64,000 nucleotides of DNA from Burkholderia sp. 9120. Its GTDB lineage: Bacteria > Pseudomonadota > Gammaproteobacteria > Burkholderiales > Burkholderiaceae. Every line of letters begins with the position of its first letter. Position 1 is the stretch's first letter. Position numbers and translations under genes: made by a program. The notes beneath the pieces are model-generated. The model did no database searches and was not told the DNA's origin. It saw only the letters and a list, made by a program, of their open reading frames with translations. The DNA lies in the NCBI RefSeq assembly GCF_000745015.1, contig NZ_JQNA01000002.1, forward strand, positions 6,262,001 to 6,326,000, in the 5' to 3' direction. This document shows, piece by piece, positions 1 through 8,201 of the stretch.

Positions 1-613
<613 letters not shown>

Positions 614-1414
614 ATGAATTCGAACCCGGCGAACACAACGAATCCGAGCGGCCAGGCGGCCGCGGGCGAAGGTGTGCCCGCTGCCGTTCCCGCCACGTCG
701 CCGACTTTCAGCCCCTTGTATCAGCAGATCAAGGGCTTGATTACGCAGAGCCTGGAAAGCGGCGAATGGAAGCCGGGCGAGATCATTCCTAGTGAAGTCG
801 AATTGGCGGCCAGATACAAGGTCAGTCAGGGCACGGTGCGCAAGGCGATCGACGAACTTGCCGCGGACAACCTGCTGGTCCGTCGCCAGGGCAAAGGTAC
901 GTTTGTTGCAACGCACAACGAAGACCGCGCCCAGTTTCGCTTCCTCAGATTACTGGCCGATGACGGCGCGGAGCATCCGCACGTCAGCCGCCTGCTGGAG
1001 TGCCGGCGTTTGCGCGCTTCGGCGGACATCGCGCGGCAACTCGATCTCAAGCCCGCCGATCCGGTGGTGTTGATCAAACGTCTGCTGCAGTTCGACGGCG
1101 AAGTCACCGTGCTCGACGAAATCTGGCTGCCCGGTGCGGTGTTTCGCGGCCTCACGCTCGAACGGCTGTCGGAGTATAAAGGTCCCCTCTACGCGATGTT
1201 CGAGACGGAATTCGGCACGCGCATGATCCGCGCCACGGAGAAGATCCGTGCGGTGGCGGCGGAACCCGCCGTGGCCGATCTGCTGAATGTGCCCGCCGGT
1301 TTTCCGCTGCTATCGGTCGAGCGCGTGTCCTATACATATGGTGACCGGCCGGTTGAGGTACGCCGTGGTTGGTATGTCACAACCGGGTATTACTATCAGA
1401 ACGATCTAAGCTGA
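614..1414 (+). CDS. GntR/HutC-family transcriptional regulator
   Basis: A 266-residue cytoplasmic DNA-binding protein. Residues about 33-99 form the GntR winged helix (PLYQQIKGLI, then SEVELAARYKVSQGTVRKAI and the wing RRQGKGTFVA). Residues about 115-260 form a UTRA ligand-binding domain of the HutC subfamily. The first 30 residues are a low-complexity Ala/Pro/Asn tail. It sits between mdh and sdhCDAB-gltA, so control of TCA-cycle genes by a small-molecule effector is a reasonable inference. The effector cannot be read from the sequence. A perfect palindrome lies just upstream, suggesting autoregulation. Confidence 0.85.
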   Translation: MNSNPANTTNPSGQAAAGEGVPAAVPATSPTFSPLYQQIKGLITQSLESGEWKPGEIIPSEVELAARYKVSQGTVRKAIDELAADNLLVRRQGKGTFVATHNEDRAQFRFLRLLADDGAEHPHVSRLLECRRLRASADIARQLDLKPADPVVLIKRLLQFDGEVTVLDEIWLPGAVFRGLTLERLSEYKGPLYAMFETEFGTRMIRATEKIRAVAAEPAVADLLNVPAGFPLLSVERVSYTYGDRPVEVRRGWYVTTGYYYQNDLS

Positions 1415-1570
1415 ACAGGCTGGAAAAAGGCGCGGCGTCCCACACCCGCGCCTGTTTGAAGGCGTCTTTATCGCGTGTGCTGTAACGGACCTGTCGTGGT
1501 TTTCGCTGCAGCGCGATATAAAAAGGCGCTAAAATTGCGGATTAGTGTGACTACATAGTAGGGGTCTAGC

Positions 1571-1987
1571 ATGGCTGAAGCCGTAAAAAAACCGAGGCCG
1601 GAATTCCGGAACATCGGTATCGGGCAGATTTTGACGGCATACCGTCTCCCGCTAGCGGGGCGAGTGTCGATCTTGCACCGCTTGAGCGGTGGTCTGCTTT
1701 TTGTTTTTCTTCCGTTCCTGCTGTACCTCTTTGATCAGAGCCTGACGTCCGAACTCAGTTTCGATGTCTTCAAGGGCTTCCTCTCCAACATCATCGTCAA
1801 GCTCATCACGCTCGTTCTCGCGTGGGCCTTCCTGTTCCATTTCTGCGCGGGTGTGCGTCACCTGATCATGGACACGAGCCACGGCCTCACGACCAAAGAG
1901 AAGGGCAAGCAAACCTCCATCGTCGTACTGGTCGTTTCGTCGCTCCTGACGATTGTCTTCGCGCTCAAACTCTTCGGAGCATTCTAA
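1571..1987 (+). CDS. sdhC: Succinate dehydrogenase cytochrome b556 subunit
   Basis: A 138-residue integral membrane protein with three hydrophobic helices (about 40-57, 73-95 and 115-135). It anchors the succinate dehydrogenase complex and helps bind haem b and ubiquinone. The early HRLSGGLLF segment (His36, Ser39) and His90/His97 in LFHFCAGVRHLIMD are the family's quinone- and haem-site residues. AGGGG lies 7 bases before the ATG. It is the first gene of sdhCDAB-sdhE-gltA; sdhD starts 4 bases after its stop codon. Confidence 0.95.
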   Translation: MAEAVKKPRPEFRNIGIGQILTAYRLPLAGRVSILHRLSGGLLFVFLPFLLYLFDQSLTSELSFDVFKGFLSNIIVKLITLVLAWAFLFHFCAGVRHLIMDTSHGLTTKEKGKQTSIVVLVVSSLLTIVFALKLFGAF

Positions 1988-1991
1988 AAAA

Positions 1992-2360
1992 ATGGCAAGT
2001 AATAACCGAATTGGTCCGAAGCGTCTCGTCGTCGGCGCGCATTACGGTCTGCGCGACTGGCTCGCGCAACGCATCACCGCTGCCATCATGGCGGTCTATA
2101 CGGTCATCCTGCTCGCCTGGTTCTTCGGCGCGCACGATTTCTCGTACGACGGCTGGGCGTCGATCTTCGCGACGCAATGGATGAAGCTCGCCACGTTTGT
2201 CACGCTGCTCTCGCTGTTCTATCACGCGTGGGTTGGTATCCGCGACATCTGGATGGACTATGTGAAGCCCGTTGGCACGCGCCTGCTGCTTCAAGCGCTG
2301 ACGATCGTCTGGCTGCTCGCGTGTGCGGGCTACGCTGCGCAGATTCTCTGGAGAGTGTAA
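1992..2360 (+). CDS. sdhD: Succinate dehydrogenase membrane anchor subunit
   Basis: A 122-residue hydrophobic protein with three membrane helices. The start chosen is the ATG at 1992, four bases after the sdhC stop, giving [20 protein letters not shown]; an upstream in-frame start would overlap sdhC and add 13 unconvincing residues. The segment [15 protein letters not shown] (His78 onward) is the haem-b and quinone-site signature of SdhD. With SdhC it anchors the SdhAB catalytic dimer to the inner membrane and passes electrons to ubiquinone. Confidence 0.93.
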   Translation: MASNNRIGPKRLVVGAHYGLRDWLAQRITAAIMAVYTVILLAWFFGAHDFSYDGWASIFATQWMKLATFVTLLSLFYHAWVGIRDIWMDYVKPVGTRLLLQALTIVWLLACAGYAAQILWRV

Positions 2361-2364
2361 AAGA

Positions 2365-4140
2365 ATGGCTGCAATCAAGAATTCTCTGCCGCGTCGCCGT
2401 TTCGACGTGGTTATCGTCGGTGCAGGCGGCTCGGGAATGCGCGCCTCGCTGCAACTCGCGCGCGCCGGTCTGTCGGTTTGCGTGCTGTCCAAAGTGTTCC
2501 CGACGCGTTCGCACACGGTGGCTGCTCAAGGCGGCATCGGCGCTTCGCTCGGCAACATGAGCGAAGACAACTGGCACTATCACTTCTACGACACGATCAA
2601 GGGTTCCGACTGGCTCGGCGACCAGGACGCGATCGAGTTCATGTGCCGCGAAGCACCGAACGCTGTCTACGAACTCGAACATTTCGGCATGCCGTTCGAC
2701 CGTAACGCCGACGGCACGATTTACCAACGCCCGTTCGGCGGCCACACCGCGAACTACGGCGAAAAGCCGGTGCAACGCGCTTGCGCGGCCGCCGACCGTA
2801 CCGGTCACGCGCTGCTGCACACGCTGTATCAGAAGAACGTCGAAGCCAAGACGCAGTTCTTCGTCGAATGGATGGCGCTGGATCTGATCCGCGACGCCGA
2901 AGGCGACGTGCTCGGCGTGACCGCGCTGGAAATGGAAACCGGCGACGTCTACATTCTCGAAGGCAAGACCACGCTGTTCGCTACGGGCGGCGCGGGCCGG
3001 ATTTTCGCGGCTTCCACGAACGCGTTCATCAACACGGGTGACGGCCTGGGCATGGCCGCGCGTTCGGGCATCGCACTGCAAGACATGGAATTCTGGCAAT
3101 TCCACCCGACCGGCGTGGCCGGCGCGGGCGTGCTGATTACCGAAGGCGTGCGCGGCGAAGGCGGCATTCTGCGTAACTCGAACGGCGAGCGTTTCATGGA
3201 ACGCTACGCACCGACGCTGAAGGATCTGGCGCCGCGTGACTTCGTGTCGCGTTCGATGGACCAGGAAATCAAGGAAGGCCGCGGCGTGGGTCCGAACAAG
3301 GACCACGTGCTGCTCGACCTGTCGCACATCGGCGCCGAGACGATCATGAAGCGTCTGCCGTCGATCCGCGAAATCGCAATGAAGTTCGCGAACGTCGATT
3401 GTATTAAAGAGCCGATCCCGGTCGTGCCGACCATCCACTATCAGATGGGTGGCATTCCTACGAATATTCACGGCCAGGTCGTGGGTACGTCGAAGGGCGC
3501 GGAAGATCCGGTCAACGGTTTCTACGCCGTGGGCGAATGCTCGTGCGTGTCGGTGCACGGTGCGAACCGTCTCGGCACGAACTCGCTGCTCGACCTGGTG
3601 GTGTTCGGTCGCGCGGCCGGCAACCACATCGTCAAGCACGTGAAGGAAATCAAGGAGCACAAGCCGCTGCCGGCCGACGCTGCCGATTTCGCGCTGTCGC
3701 GTCTGGCCAAGCTGGATAGCTCGTCGTCGGGTGAGTACGCGCAATCGGTCGCGAACGACATTCGCGGCACGATGCAGAAGCACGCTGGCGTGTTCCGTAC
3801 GTCGGCTCTGCTGTCGGAAGGTGTGGAGCGCATTCGCGAAGTGGCTGAACGCGTCGACAACATCCATCTGAAGGACAAGTCGAAGGTGTTCAACACGGCG
3901 CGTATCGAAGCGCTGGAAGTGGCGAACCTGATCGAAGTGGCCCGCGCCACGATGGTTTCCGCCGACGCTCGCAAAGAAAGCCGTGGCGCGCACGCGCAGA
4001 ACGACTTCGAACATCGCGACGACGAAAACTGGCTGCGCCATACGCTGTGGTTCAGCGAAGGCGATCGCCTCGACTACAAGCCGGTTCACATGCAACCGCT
4101 GACGGTCGAATCGGTCCCGCCGAAAGCGCGGACCTTCTAA
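2365..4140 (+). CDS. sdhA: Succinate dehydrogenase flavoprotein subunit
   Basis: A 591-residue catalytic subunit that oxidises succinate to fumarate with covalently bound FAD. Seen in the protein are the N-terminal Rossmann motif ([14 protein letters not shown]), the FAD-attachment region around [13 protein letters not shown], the substrate region [10 protein letters not shown], and the C-terminal end with [14 protein letters not shown]. The ATG at 2365 was chosen because it lies 4 bases after sdhD and begins the conserved [19 protein letters not shown]; a longer frame from 2323 would run into sdhD. Length is normal for the family. Confidence 0.97.
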   Translation: MAAIKNSLPRRRFDVVIVGAGGSGMRASLQLARAGLSVCVLSKVFPTRSHTVAAQGGIGASLGNMSEDNWHYHFYDTIKGSDWLGDQDAIEFMCREAPNAVYELEHFGMPFDRNADGTIYQRPFGGHTANYGEKPVQRACAAADRTGHALLHTLYQKNVEAKTQFFVEWMALDLIRDAEGDVLGVTALEMETGDVYILEGKTTLFATGGAGRIFAASTNAFINTGDGLGMAARSGIALQDMEFWQFHPTGVAGAGVLITEGVRGEGGILRNSNGERFMERYAPTLKDLAPRDFVSRSMDQEIKEGRGVGPNKDHVLLDLSHIGAETIMKRLPSIREIAMKFANVDCIKEPIPVVPTIHYQMGGIPTNIHGQVVGTSKGAEDPVNGFYAVGECSCVSVHGANRLGTNSLLDLVVFGRAAGNHIVKHVKEIKEHKPLPADAADFALSRLAKLDSSSSGEYAQSVANDIRGTMQKHAGVFRTSALLSEGVERIREVAERVDNIHLKDKSKVFNTARIEALEVANLIEVARATMVSADARKESRGAHAQNDFEHRDDENWLRHTLWFSEGDRLDYKPVHMQPLTVESVPPKARTF

Positions 4141-4164
4141 GGCACAAGCTAAAGGAATTCAGAA

Positions 4165-4869
4165 ATGGCAAAGCGTACATTTGAAATTTATCGCTACGAC
4201 CCGGACAAGGACGCAGCGCCGCGCATGCAGTCGTACGAGATCGAAATCGACTCGCACGAACGCATGCTGCTCGACGCGCTCCTGAAGCTCAAGGAAGTCG
4301 ACGAGACGTTGTCGTTCCGCCGTTCGTGCCGTGAAGGCGTGTGCGGTTCGGACGCAATGAACATCAACGGCAAGAACGGTCTGGCTTGTCTGACGAACCT
4401 GAACGATCTGCCGCAAAAGATCGTGCTGCGTCCGCTGCCGGGTCTGCCGGTGGTGCGCGACCTGATCTGCGACTTCACGCAGTTCTTCAACCAGTACCAC
4501 TCGATCAAGCCGTACCTGATCAACGACACGCCGCCGCCGGAAAAGGAACGTCTGCAGTCGCCGGAAGAGCGCGACGAGCTCGACGGCCTGTACGAATGTA
4601 TTCTGTGCGCTAGCTGCTCGACGTCGTGCCCGAGCTTCTGGTGGAATCCGGACAAGTTCGTCGGCCCGGCTGGCCTGTTGCAAGCCTATCGTTTCATCGC
4701 GGACAGCCGCGACGAAGCAACGGGCGAGCGCCTCGACAACCTGGAAGATCCGTACCGTCTGTTCCGTTGCCATACCATCATGAATTGCGTCGACGTGTGC
4801 CCGAAGGGCCTGAACCCGACCAAGGCGATTGGCAAGATCAAGGAATTGATGGTGCGTCGCGCTGTCTAG
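4165..4869 (+). CDS. sdhB: Succinate dehydrogenase iron-sulfur subunit
   Basis: A 234-residue subunit that carries electrons from SdhA FAD to the membrane quinone site. The N-terminal ferredoxin domain has the [2Fe-2S] cysteines ([10 protein letters not shown] followed by GLAC). The C-terminal domain has the [4Fe-4S] and [3Fe-4S] cysteine sets ([12 protein letters not shown] and [12 protein letters not shown]). It follows sdhA by 24 bases and precedes sdhE by one base. All cluster ligands appear intact. Confidence 0.97.
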   Translation: MAKRTFEIYRYDPDKDAAPRMQSYEIEIDSHERMLLDALLKLKEVDETLSFRRSCREGVCGSDAMNINGKNGLACLTNLNDLPQKIVLRPLPGLPVVRDLICDFTQFFNQYHSIKPYLINDTPPPEKERLQSPEERDELDGLYECILCASCSTSCPSFWWNPDKFVGPAGLLQAYRFIADSRDEATGERLDNLEDPYRLFRCHTIMNCVDVCPKGLNPTKAIGKIKELMVRRAV

Positions 4870-4870
4870 G

Positions 4871-5149
4871 ATGATGAACCCAGAAACACCGCATCAGTCC
4901 GACCCTCTTCGCCGCGCGCGCCTTCGCTGGCGCGCGCGGCGCGGCCTGCTGGAAAACGATCTGATCTTTGAACGTTTTTTCGGCCGATATGAGCATGACC
5001 TCAGTGATGCCGACGTGGGCGCCCTTACGCGCCTGCTCGAGCTGAGCGATAACGACCTGATGGACTTGCTGCTGGCTCGCAAGGAACCGGAAGGCGACCT
5101 CGCGGACCCGGATGTGATCCGGGTGCTGGAGCTGCTGCGCAACGCTTGA
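4871..5149 (+). CDS. sdhE: FAD assembly factor SdhE (DUF339/YgfY family)
   Basis: A 92-residue acidic helical protein beginning one base after the sdhB stop. It contains the family's RGxxExD-type signature (RRGLLENDL) and ends with LADPDVIRVLELLR. SdhE proteins promote covalent attachment of FAD to SdhA, so the position in the sdh operon fits. Two ATG codons are adjacent (4871 and 4874), and either may be used. Length is close to the usual 80-95 residues. Confidence 0.9.
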   Translation: MMNPETPHQSDPLRRARLRWRARRGLLENDLIFERFFGRYEHDLSDADVGALTRLLELSDNDLMDLLLARKEPEGDLADPDVIRVLELLRNA

Positions 5150-5221
5150 GCGCCGCTAGTCCGTTGTTCCAGGCGTGCAATTATCGAAACCCTGTTTCCA
5201 TACTTCGATTGAGGATGTGCT

Positions 5222-6523
5222 ATGACCCCGTCAGATGTTAAAGCCACGCTATCGTTCAGCGACAATTCGCCGAGCGTTGAAATGCCGATTTACAAGGGCA
5301 CTCTCGGCCCGGACGTGATCGACATCCGCAAGCTGTACGGCCAGACCGGCAAGTTCACGTACGACCCGGGCTTCATGTCGACGGCGGCTTGCAATTCGGC
5401 GATCACCTACATCGACGGCGACAAGGGCGAGCTCCTGTATCGCGGCTACCCGATCGACAACCTCGCGCAAAACGCGGACTTCCTCGAAACCTGCTATCTG
5501 CTGCTGAAAGGCGAACTGCCGAACGAACAGCAGAAAGAAGAGTTCGTGAACACCGTCACGAAGCACACGATGGTGCACGAGCAAATGCACTTCTTCTTCC
5601 GTGGCTTCCGTCGCGACGCACACCCGATGGCGATTCTGGTCGCGGCTGTCGGCGCGCTGTCGGCGTTCTATCACGACTCGCTCGACATCAACAATCCGCG
5701 TCACCGTGAAGTGTCGGCCATTCGCATGATCGCGAAGCTGCCGACGCTGGTCGCGATGGCGTACAAGTACAGCATCGGCCAGCCGTTTGCGTACCCGAAG
5801 AACGACCTGTCGTACAGCGCGAACTTCATGCACATGATGTTCTCGAACCCGTGCGAAGAGTACCAGGTCAACGACGTGCTGGTGCGCGCGCTCGACCGTA
5901 TCCTGATTCTGCACGCGGATCACGAACAGAATGCGTCGACCTCGACCGTGCGTCTCGCCGGTTCGTCGGGCGCGAACCCGTTCGCGTGTATCGCGGCGGG
6001 TATCGCCTGTCTGTGGGGCCCGGCGCACGGTGGTGCGAACGAAGCCGCACTGAACATGCTGGAAGAAATCGGCTCGGTCGACAACATTCCTGAGTTCATC
6101 AAGCAGGTGAAGGACAAGAACTCGGGCGTGAAGCTGATGGGCTTCGGTCACCGCGTGTACAAGAATTACGATCCGCGTGCGAAGCTGATGCGCGAAACCT
6201 GCCACGAAGTGCTGGAAGAGCTGGGCCTGCACGACGACCCGCTGTTCAAGCTGGCCATGGCGCTGGAAAAGATCGCACTGGAAGACGAATACTTCGTGTC
6301 GCGCAAGCTGTACCCGAACGTCGACTTCTACTCGGGCATCGTGCAACGCGCGCTGGGCATCCCGACGTCCATGTTCACGTGTATCTTCGCGATGGCACGT
6401 ACGGTGGGCTGGATTGCGCAGTGGAACGAAATGATCGCCGATCCGGAACAGAAGATTGGCCGTCCGCGTCAACTGTTTGTTGGCGATACGGAACGCGAAG
6501 CCAAGCCGATCACGCAACGTTGA
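5222..6523 (+). CDS. gltA: Citrate synthase
   Basis: A 433-residue type II (Gram-negative hexameric) citrate synthase, which condenses acetyl-CoA with oxaloacetate. The signature [15 protein letters not shown] holds the catalytic His, and [18 protein letters not shown] and DVDFYSG supply further active-site residues. It lies 72 bases after sdhE and is followed by a strong intrinsic terminator, so it closes the sdh-gltA unit. The protein appears complete. Confidence 0.97.
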   Translation: MTPSDVKATLSFSDNSPSVEMPIYKGTLGPDVIDIRKLYGQTGKFTYDPGFMSTAACNSAITYIDGDKGELLYRGYPIDNLAQNADFLETCYLLLKGELPNEQQKEEFVNTVTKHTMVHEQMHFFFRGFRRDAHPMAILVAAVGALSAFYHDSLDINNPRHREVSAIRMIAKLPTLVAMAYKYSIGQPFAYPKNDLSYSANFMHMMFSNPCEEYQVNDVLVRALDRILILHADHEQNASTSTVRLAGSSGANPFACIAAGIACLWGPAHGGANEAALNMLEEIGSVDNIPEFIKQVKDKNSGVKLMGFGHRVYKNYDPRAKLMRETCHEVLEELGLHDDPLFKLAMALEKIALEDEYFVSRKLYPNVDFYSGIVQRALGIPTSMFTCIFAMARTVGWIAQWNEMIADPEQKIGRPRQLFVGDTEREAKPITQR

Positions 6524-6545
6524 TCGACTGGTTTTAGCAGGATCG

Positions 6546-6573
6546 AAGCCCCGGCAATTGCCGGGGCTTTTTT
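6546..6573 (+). terminator. Intrinsic terminator after gltA
   Basis: AAGCCCCGGC, loop AATT, GCCGGGGCTT makes a perfect 10-bp stem followed directly by a T run. It marks the end of the sdh-gltA transcript and the left border of the accessory insert. Confidence 0.93.
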
Positions 6574-6862
6574 GTTTGTGCGTCGGAAAAGACGCGTTTT
6601 TATTTGCCTGCGGTGCAATGCCTCAGGATGGTCCCGTTATTCAACGACTCGTTGAAACCGCGCTCTTCGCGCTTCCCGTAAAGAAGCATCTCCGGAACAT
6701 GATGAAAATGTCATCGGCAGATCACGGGAAAGTAGACGGGACGTACGTACTATCAATTCACGAACCGACCTCGAGGCCGGAATGAGTTGGCAAGCCGGAC
6801 TTAATCGGTTTCTGACGCGTCGTGACCTGAGGCGAGCAATTGCCTGCACCAAGGAGGGCAAG
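6574..6862 (+). other. Leader region upstream of the toxin-like operon
   Basis: No gene is supported here. The region holds a perfect inverted repeat at 6640-6656 (TTCAACG, spacer ACT, CGTTGAA) and ends in a strong AAGGAGG ribosome-binding site at 6851-6857. An open frame from 6782 is in frame with the next gene but would delay its signal peptide by 27 residues, so I treat it as leader. A promoter is expected here, but I cannot place one confidently. Confidence 0.5.
6640..6656. promoter_or_regulatory. 17-bp inverted repeat, possible operator
   Basis: TTCAACGACTCGTTGAA has perfect 7-base arms around a 3-base spacer, about 205 bases before the first gene of the toxin-like operon. The symmetry is seen directly; a regulatory role is only inferred from position. 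Confidence 0.35.
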
Positions 6863-7489
6863 ATGACGACAAAAGAAAAGTTCGGATTCGCAACCATACT
6901 CAATGCGGCCCTATGCGTTCTTCTTTTCTTGATGGTTGCGCGGAATGCGAGAGCGGAAGCGCCTACCCTTAGTACGATTATCGATTTTTCGGAATATTTT
7001 GCGAAAAAGTATGATTTATCTTACTACGACGGAAATGCATGGATTCCGTTGAGAAATTCGGCAACCACGGTGTCTTCAAGGCCGCGCTTCTCGTTCGAAC
7101 AATCTCCGCCTCACGTATCTTCATACAAGTATGCAATTTACGTGAAGGAAAAGAATAATACGAACGCGGACTTTTATTTATTTATTTCGACAAACAAAGA
7201 CCCGTGCATCGTGCAGATGGCAAGGTCCGGCAACCTGGCAGGCGAAGTGTTAGGGGTTGTCTACAACGTGACGACCCAATATACGGACCTCTCGATCGGT
7301 CATGTTTTCAATTCCAATGTTTCGACGTCTTATTCTGTTTGCAGTCGCGATAATACGCTTGCGGTACGGTTTTTCGATCCACTGACTAGCGGTGTACCGA
7401 TTGCAATAGGATCGTACGCGAATATGAATGAGCGGATTTCAGAAACCTATATTTTTTTAAACACCGAGGGCATCCTGTATCCACGATAG
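6863..7489 (+). CDS. Secreted protein of unknown family, putative toxin-associated (B-like) protein 1
   Basis: A 208-residue protein with a Sec signal peptide (hydrophobic ILNAALCVLLFLMVA, likely cleavage after ARNARA). I do not recognise the family. It is a clear paralogue of the next gene, sharing LSYY, PRFSFE, YKYAI, FNSNVS, SYSVCSR, FFDP, NTEGILYP and two cysteines (in DPCIVQ and SVCSRD). The start at 6863 was chosen for the AAGGAGG site 5 bases upstream and the intact signal peptide. It is AT-richer than the flanking genes. Because the operon ends with an ADP-ribosyltransferase toxin A-chain-like gene, a receptor-binding or delivery role is my inference; it shows no visible similarity to CtxB or pertussis B subunits. 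Confidence 0.7.
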   Translation: MTTKEKFGFATILNAALCVLLFLMVARNARAEAPTLSTIIDFSEYFAKKYDLSYYDGNAWIPLRNSATTVSSRPRFSFEQSPPHVSSYKYAIYVKEKNNTNADFYLFISTNKDPCIVQMARSGNLAGEVLGVVYNVTTQYTDLSIGHVFNSNVSTSYSVCSRDNTLAVRFFDPLTSGVPIAIGSYANMNERISETYIFLNTEGILYPR

Positions 7490-7539
7490 TGGTCTGATTC
7501 AATGCCAACCAGAATTGAACGTTCATTGAGGAGGGCAAG

Positions 7540-8169
7540 GTGAGGCTGAGACGAAAGCTGAGATTCGCGGCTGCAACACTTGTGATTCTGTCAGTGCTCG
7601 GTTTCGCGACGTCGCCGATTGCAATTGCCGCGAACGGACCCGTGCTTTACATAAACGTCAGTTTCACGCCGATCTTTGCGCAGCGATACGGGCTATCTTA
7701 TTACAAGGATAGCAACTGGTCTTCATTGGCGAATTCAGGGGGCACAGTACAACTGAATCCGCGCTTTTCGTTCGAGAAACCGATCCCGGAGAAATCCATC
7801 TACAAATATGCGATTAGTCTGGCCGACAAGAATAACTCGAATATCGACCTCTATCTGTTTATTTCCACCAGCAAGAAGCCCTGCATCGTCCAGAAAACAA
7901 CCGCCAGTCAATTGAATGACAGTACGTTAGGATTTTATTGCGATGTGGTCGCGCAATACGTCAATTTATCGATTGAGAGAAATTTTAATTCAAATGTTTC
8001 GGTTAGCTATTCCGTTTGTAGCCGTGAAAATTCGCTTTCTCTGAGATTTTTCGACCCGATCGCCGGCGGGATACCGATCGGCATAGGATCTTATGTGATG
8101 GGCGAGCCGGACGAGCGGGTTTCTGAAACCTATATTATTTTCAATACAGAAGGAATCCTGTATCCCTAA
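7540..8169 (+). CDS. Secreted protein of unknown family, putative toxin-associated (B-like) protein 2
   Basis: A 209-residue secreted paralogue of the preceding gene. It starts at GTG 7540 behind GAGGAGGGCAAG, the same 11-base ribosome-binding context (AGGAGGGCAAG) found before gene 1, which supports tandem duplication. The signal peptide (AAATLVILSVLGFATSPIAIAA) is probably cleaved after AIA or IAA. Cysteines occur in KPCIVQ, FYCDVV and SVCSRE. Similarity to gene 1 is strongest over the last 70 residues (FNSNVSVSYSVCSRE through NTEGILYP). Its stop codon lies 33 bases before the start of the ADP-ribosyltransferase gene, so the genes are probably co-transcribed. Family and function are otherwise unknown. 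Confidence 0.7.
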   Translation: MRLRRKLRFAAATLVILSVLGFATSPIAIAANGPVLYINVSFTPIFAQRYGLSYYKDSNWSSLANSGGTVQLNPRFSFEKPIPEKSIYKYAISLADKNNSNIDLYLFISTSKKPCIVQKTTASQLNDSTLGFYCDVVAQYVNLSIERNFNSNVSVSYSVCSRENSLSLRFFDPIAGGIPIGIGSYVMGEPDERVSETYIIFNTEGILYP

Positions 8170-8201
8170 TGCTTCAGGGGCGACTCAAAATAGGTGGATA
8201 T

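Noticed and set aside
2200..4095. 631-residue frame on the minus strand opposite sdhA
   Set aside because: It mirrors sdhA in a GC-rich codon pattern, has an Arg/His-rich product with no motifs, and conflicts with an unmistakable sdhA.
6782..6862. N-terminal extension of the first toxin-locus gene
   Set aside because: It would bury the signal peptide behind 27 residues, and the strong ribosome-binding site belongs to ATG 6863.
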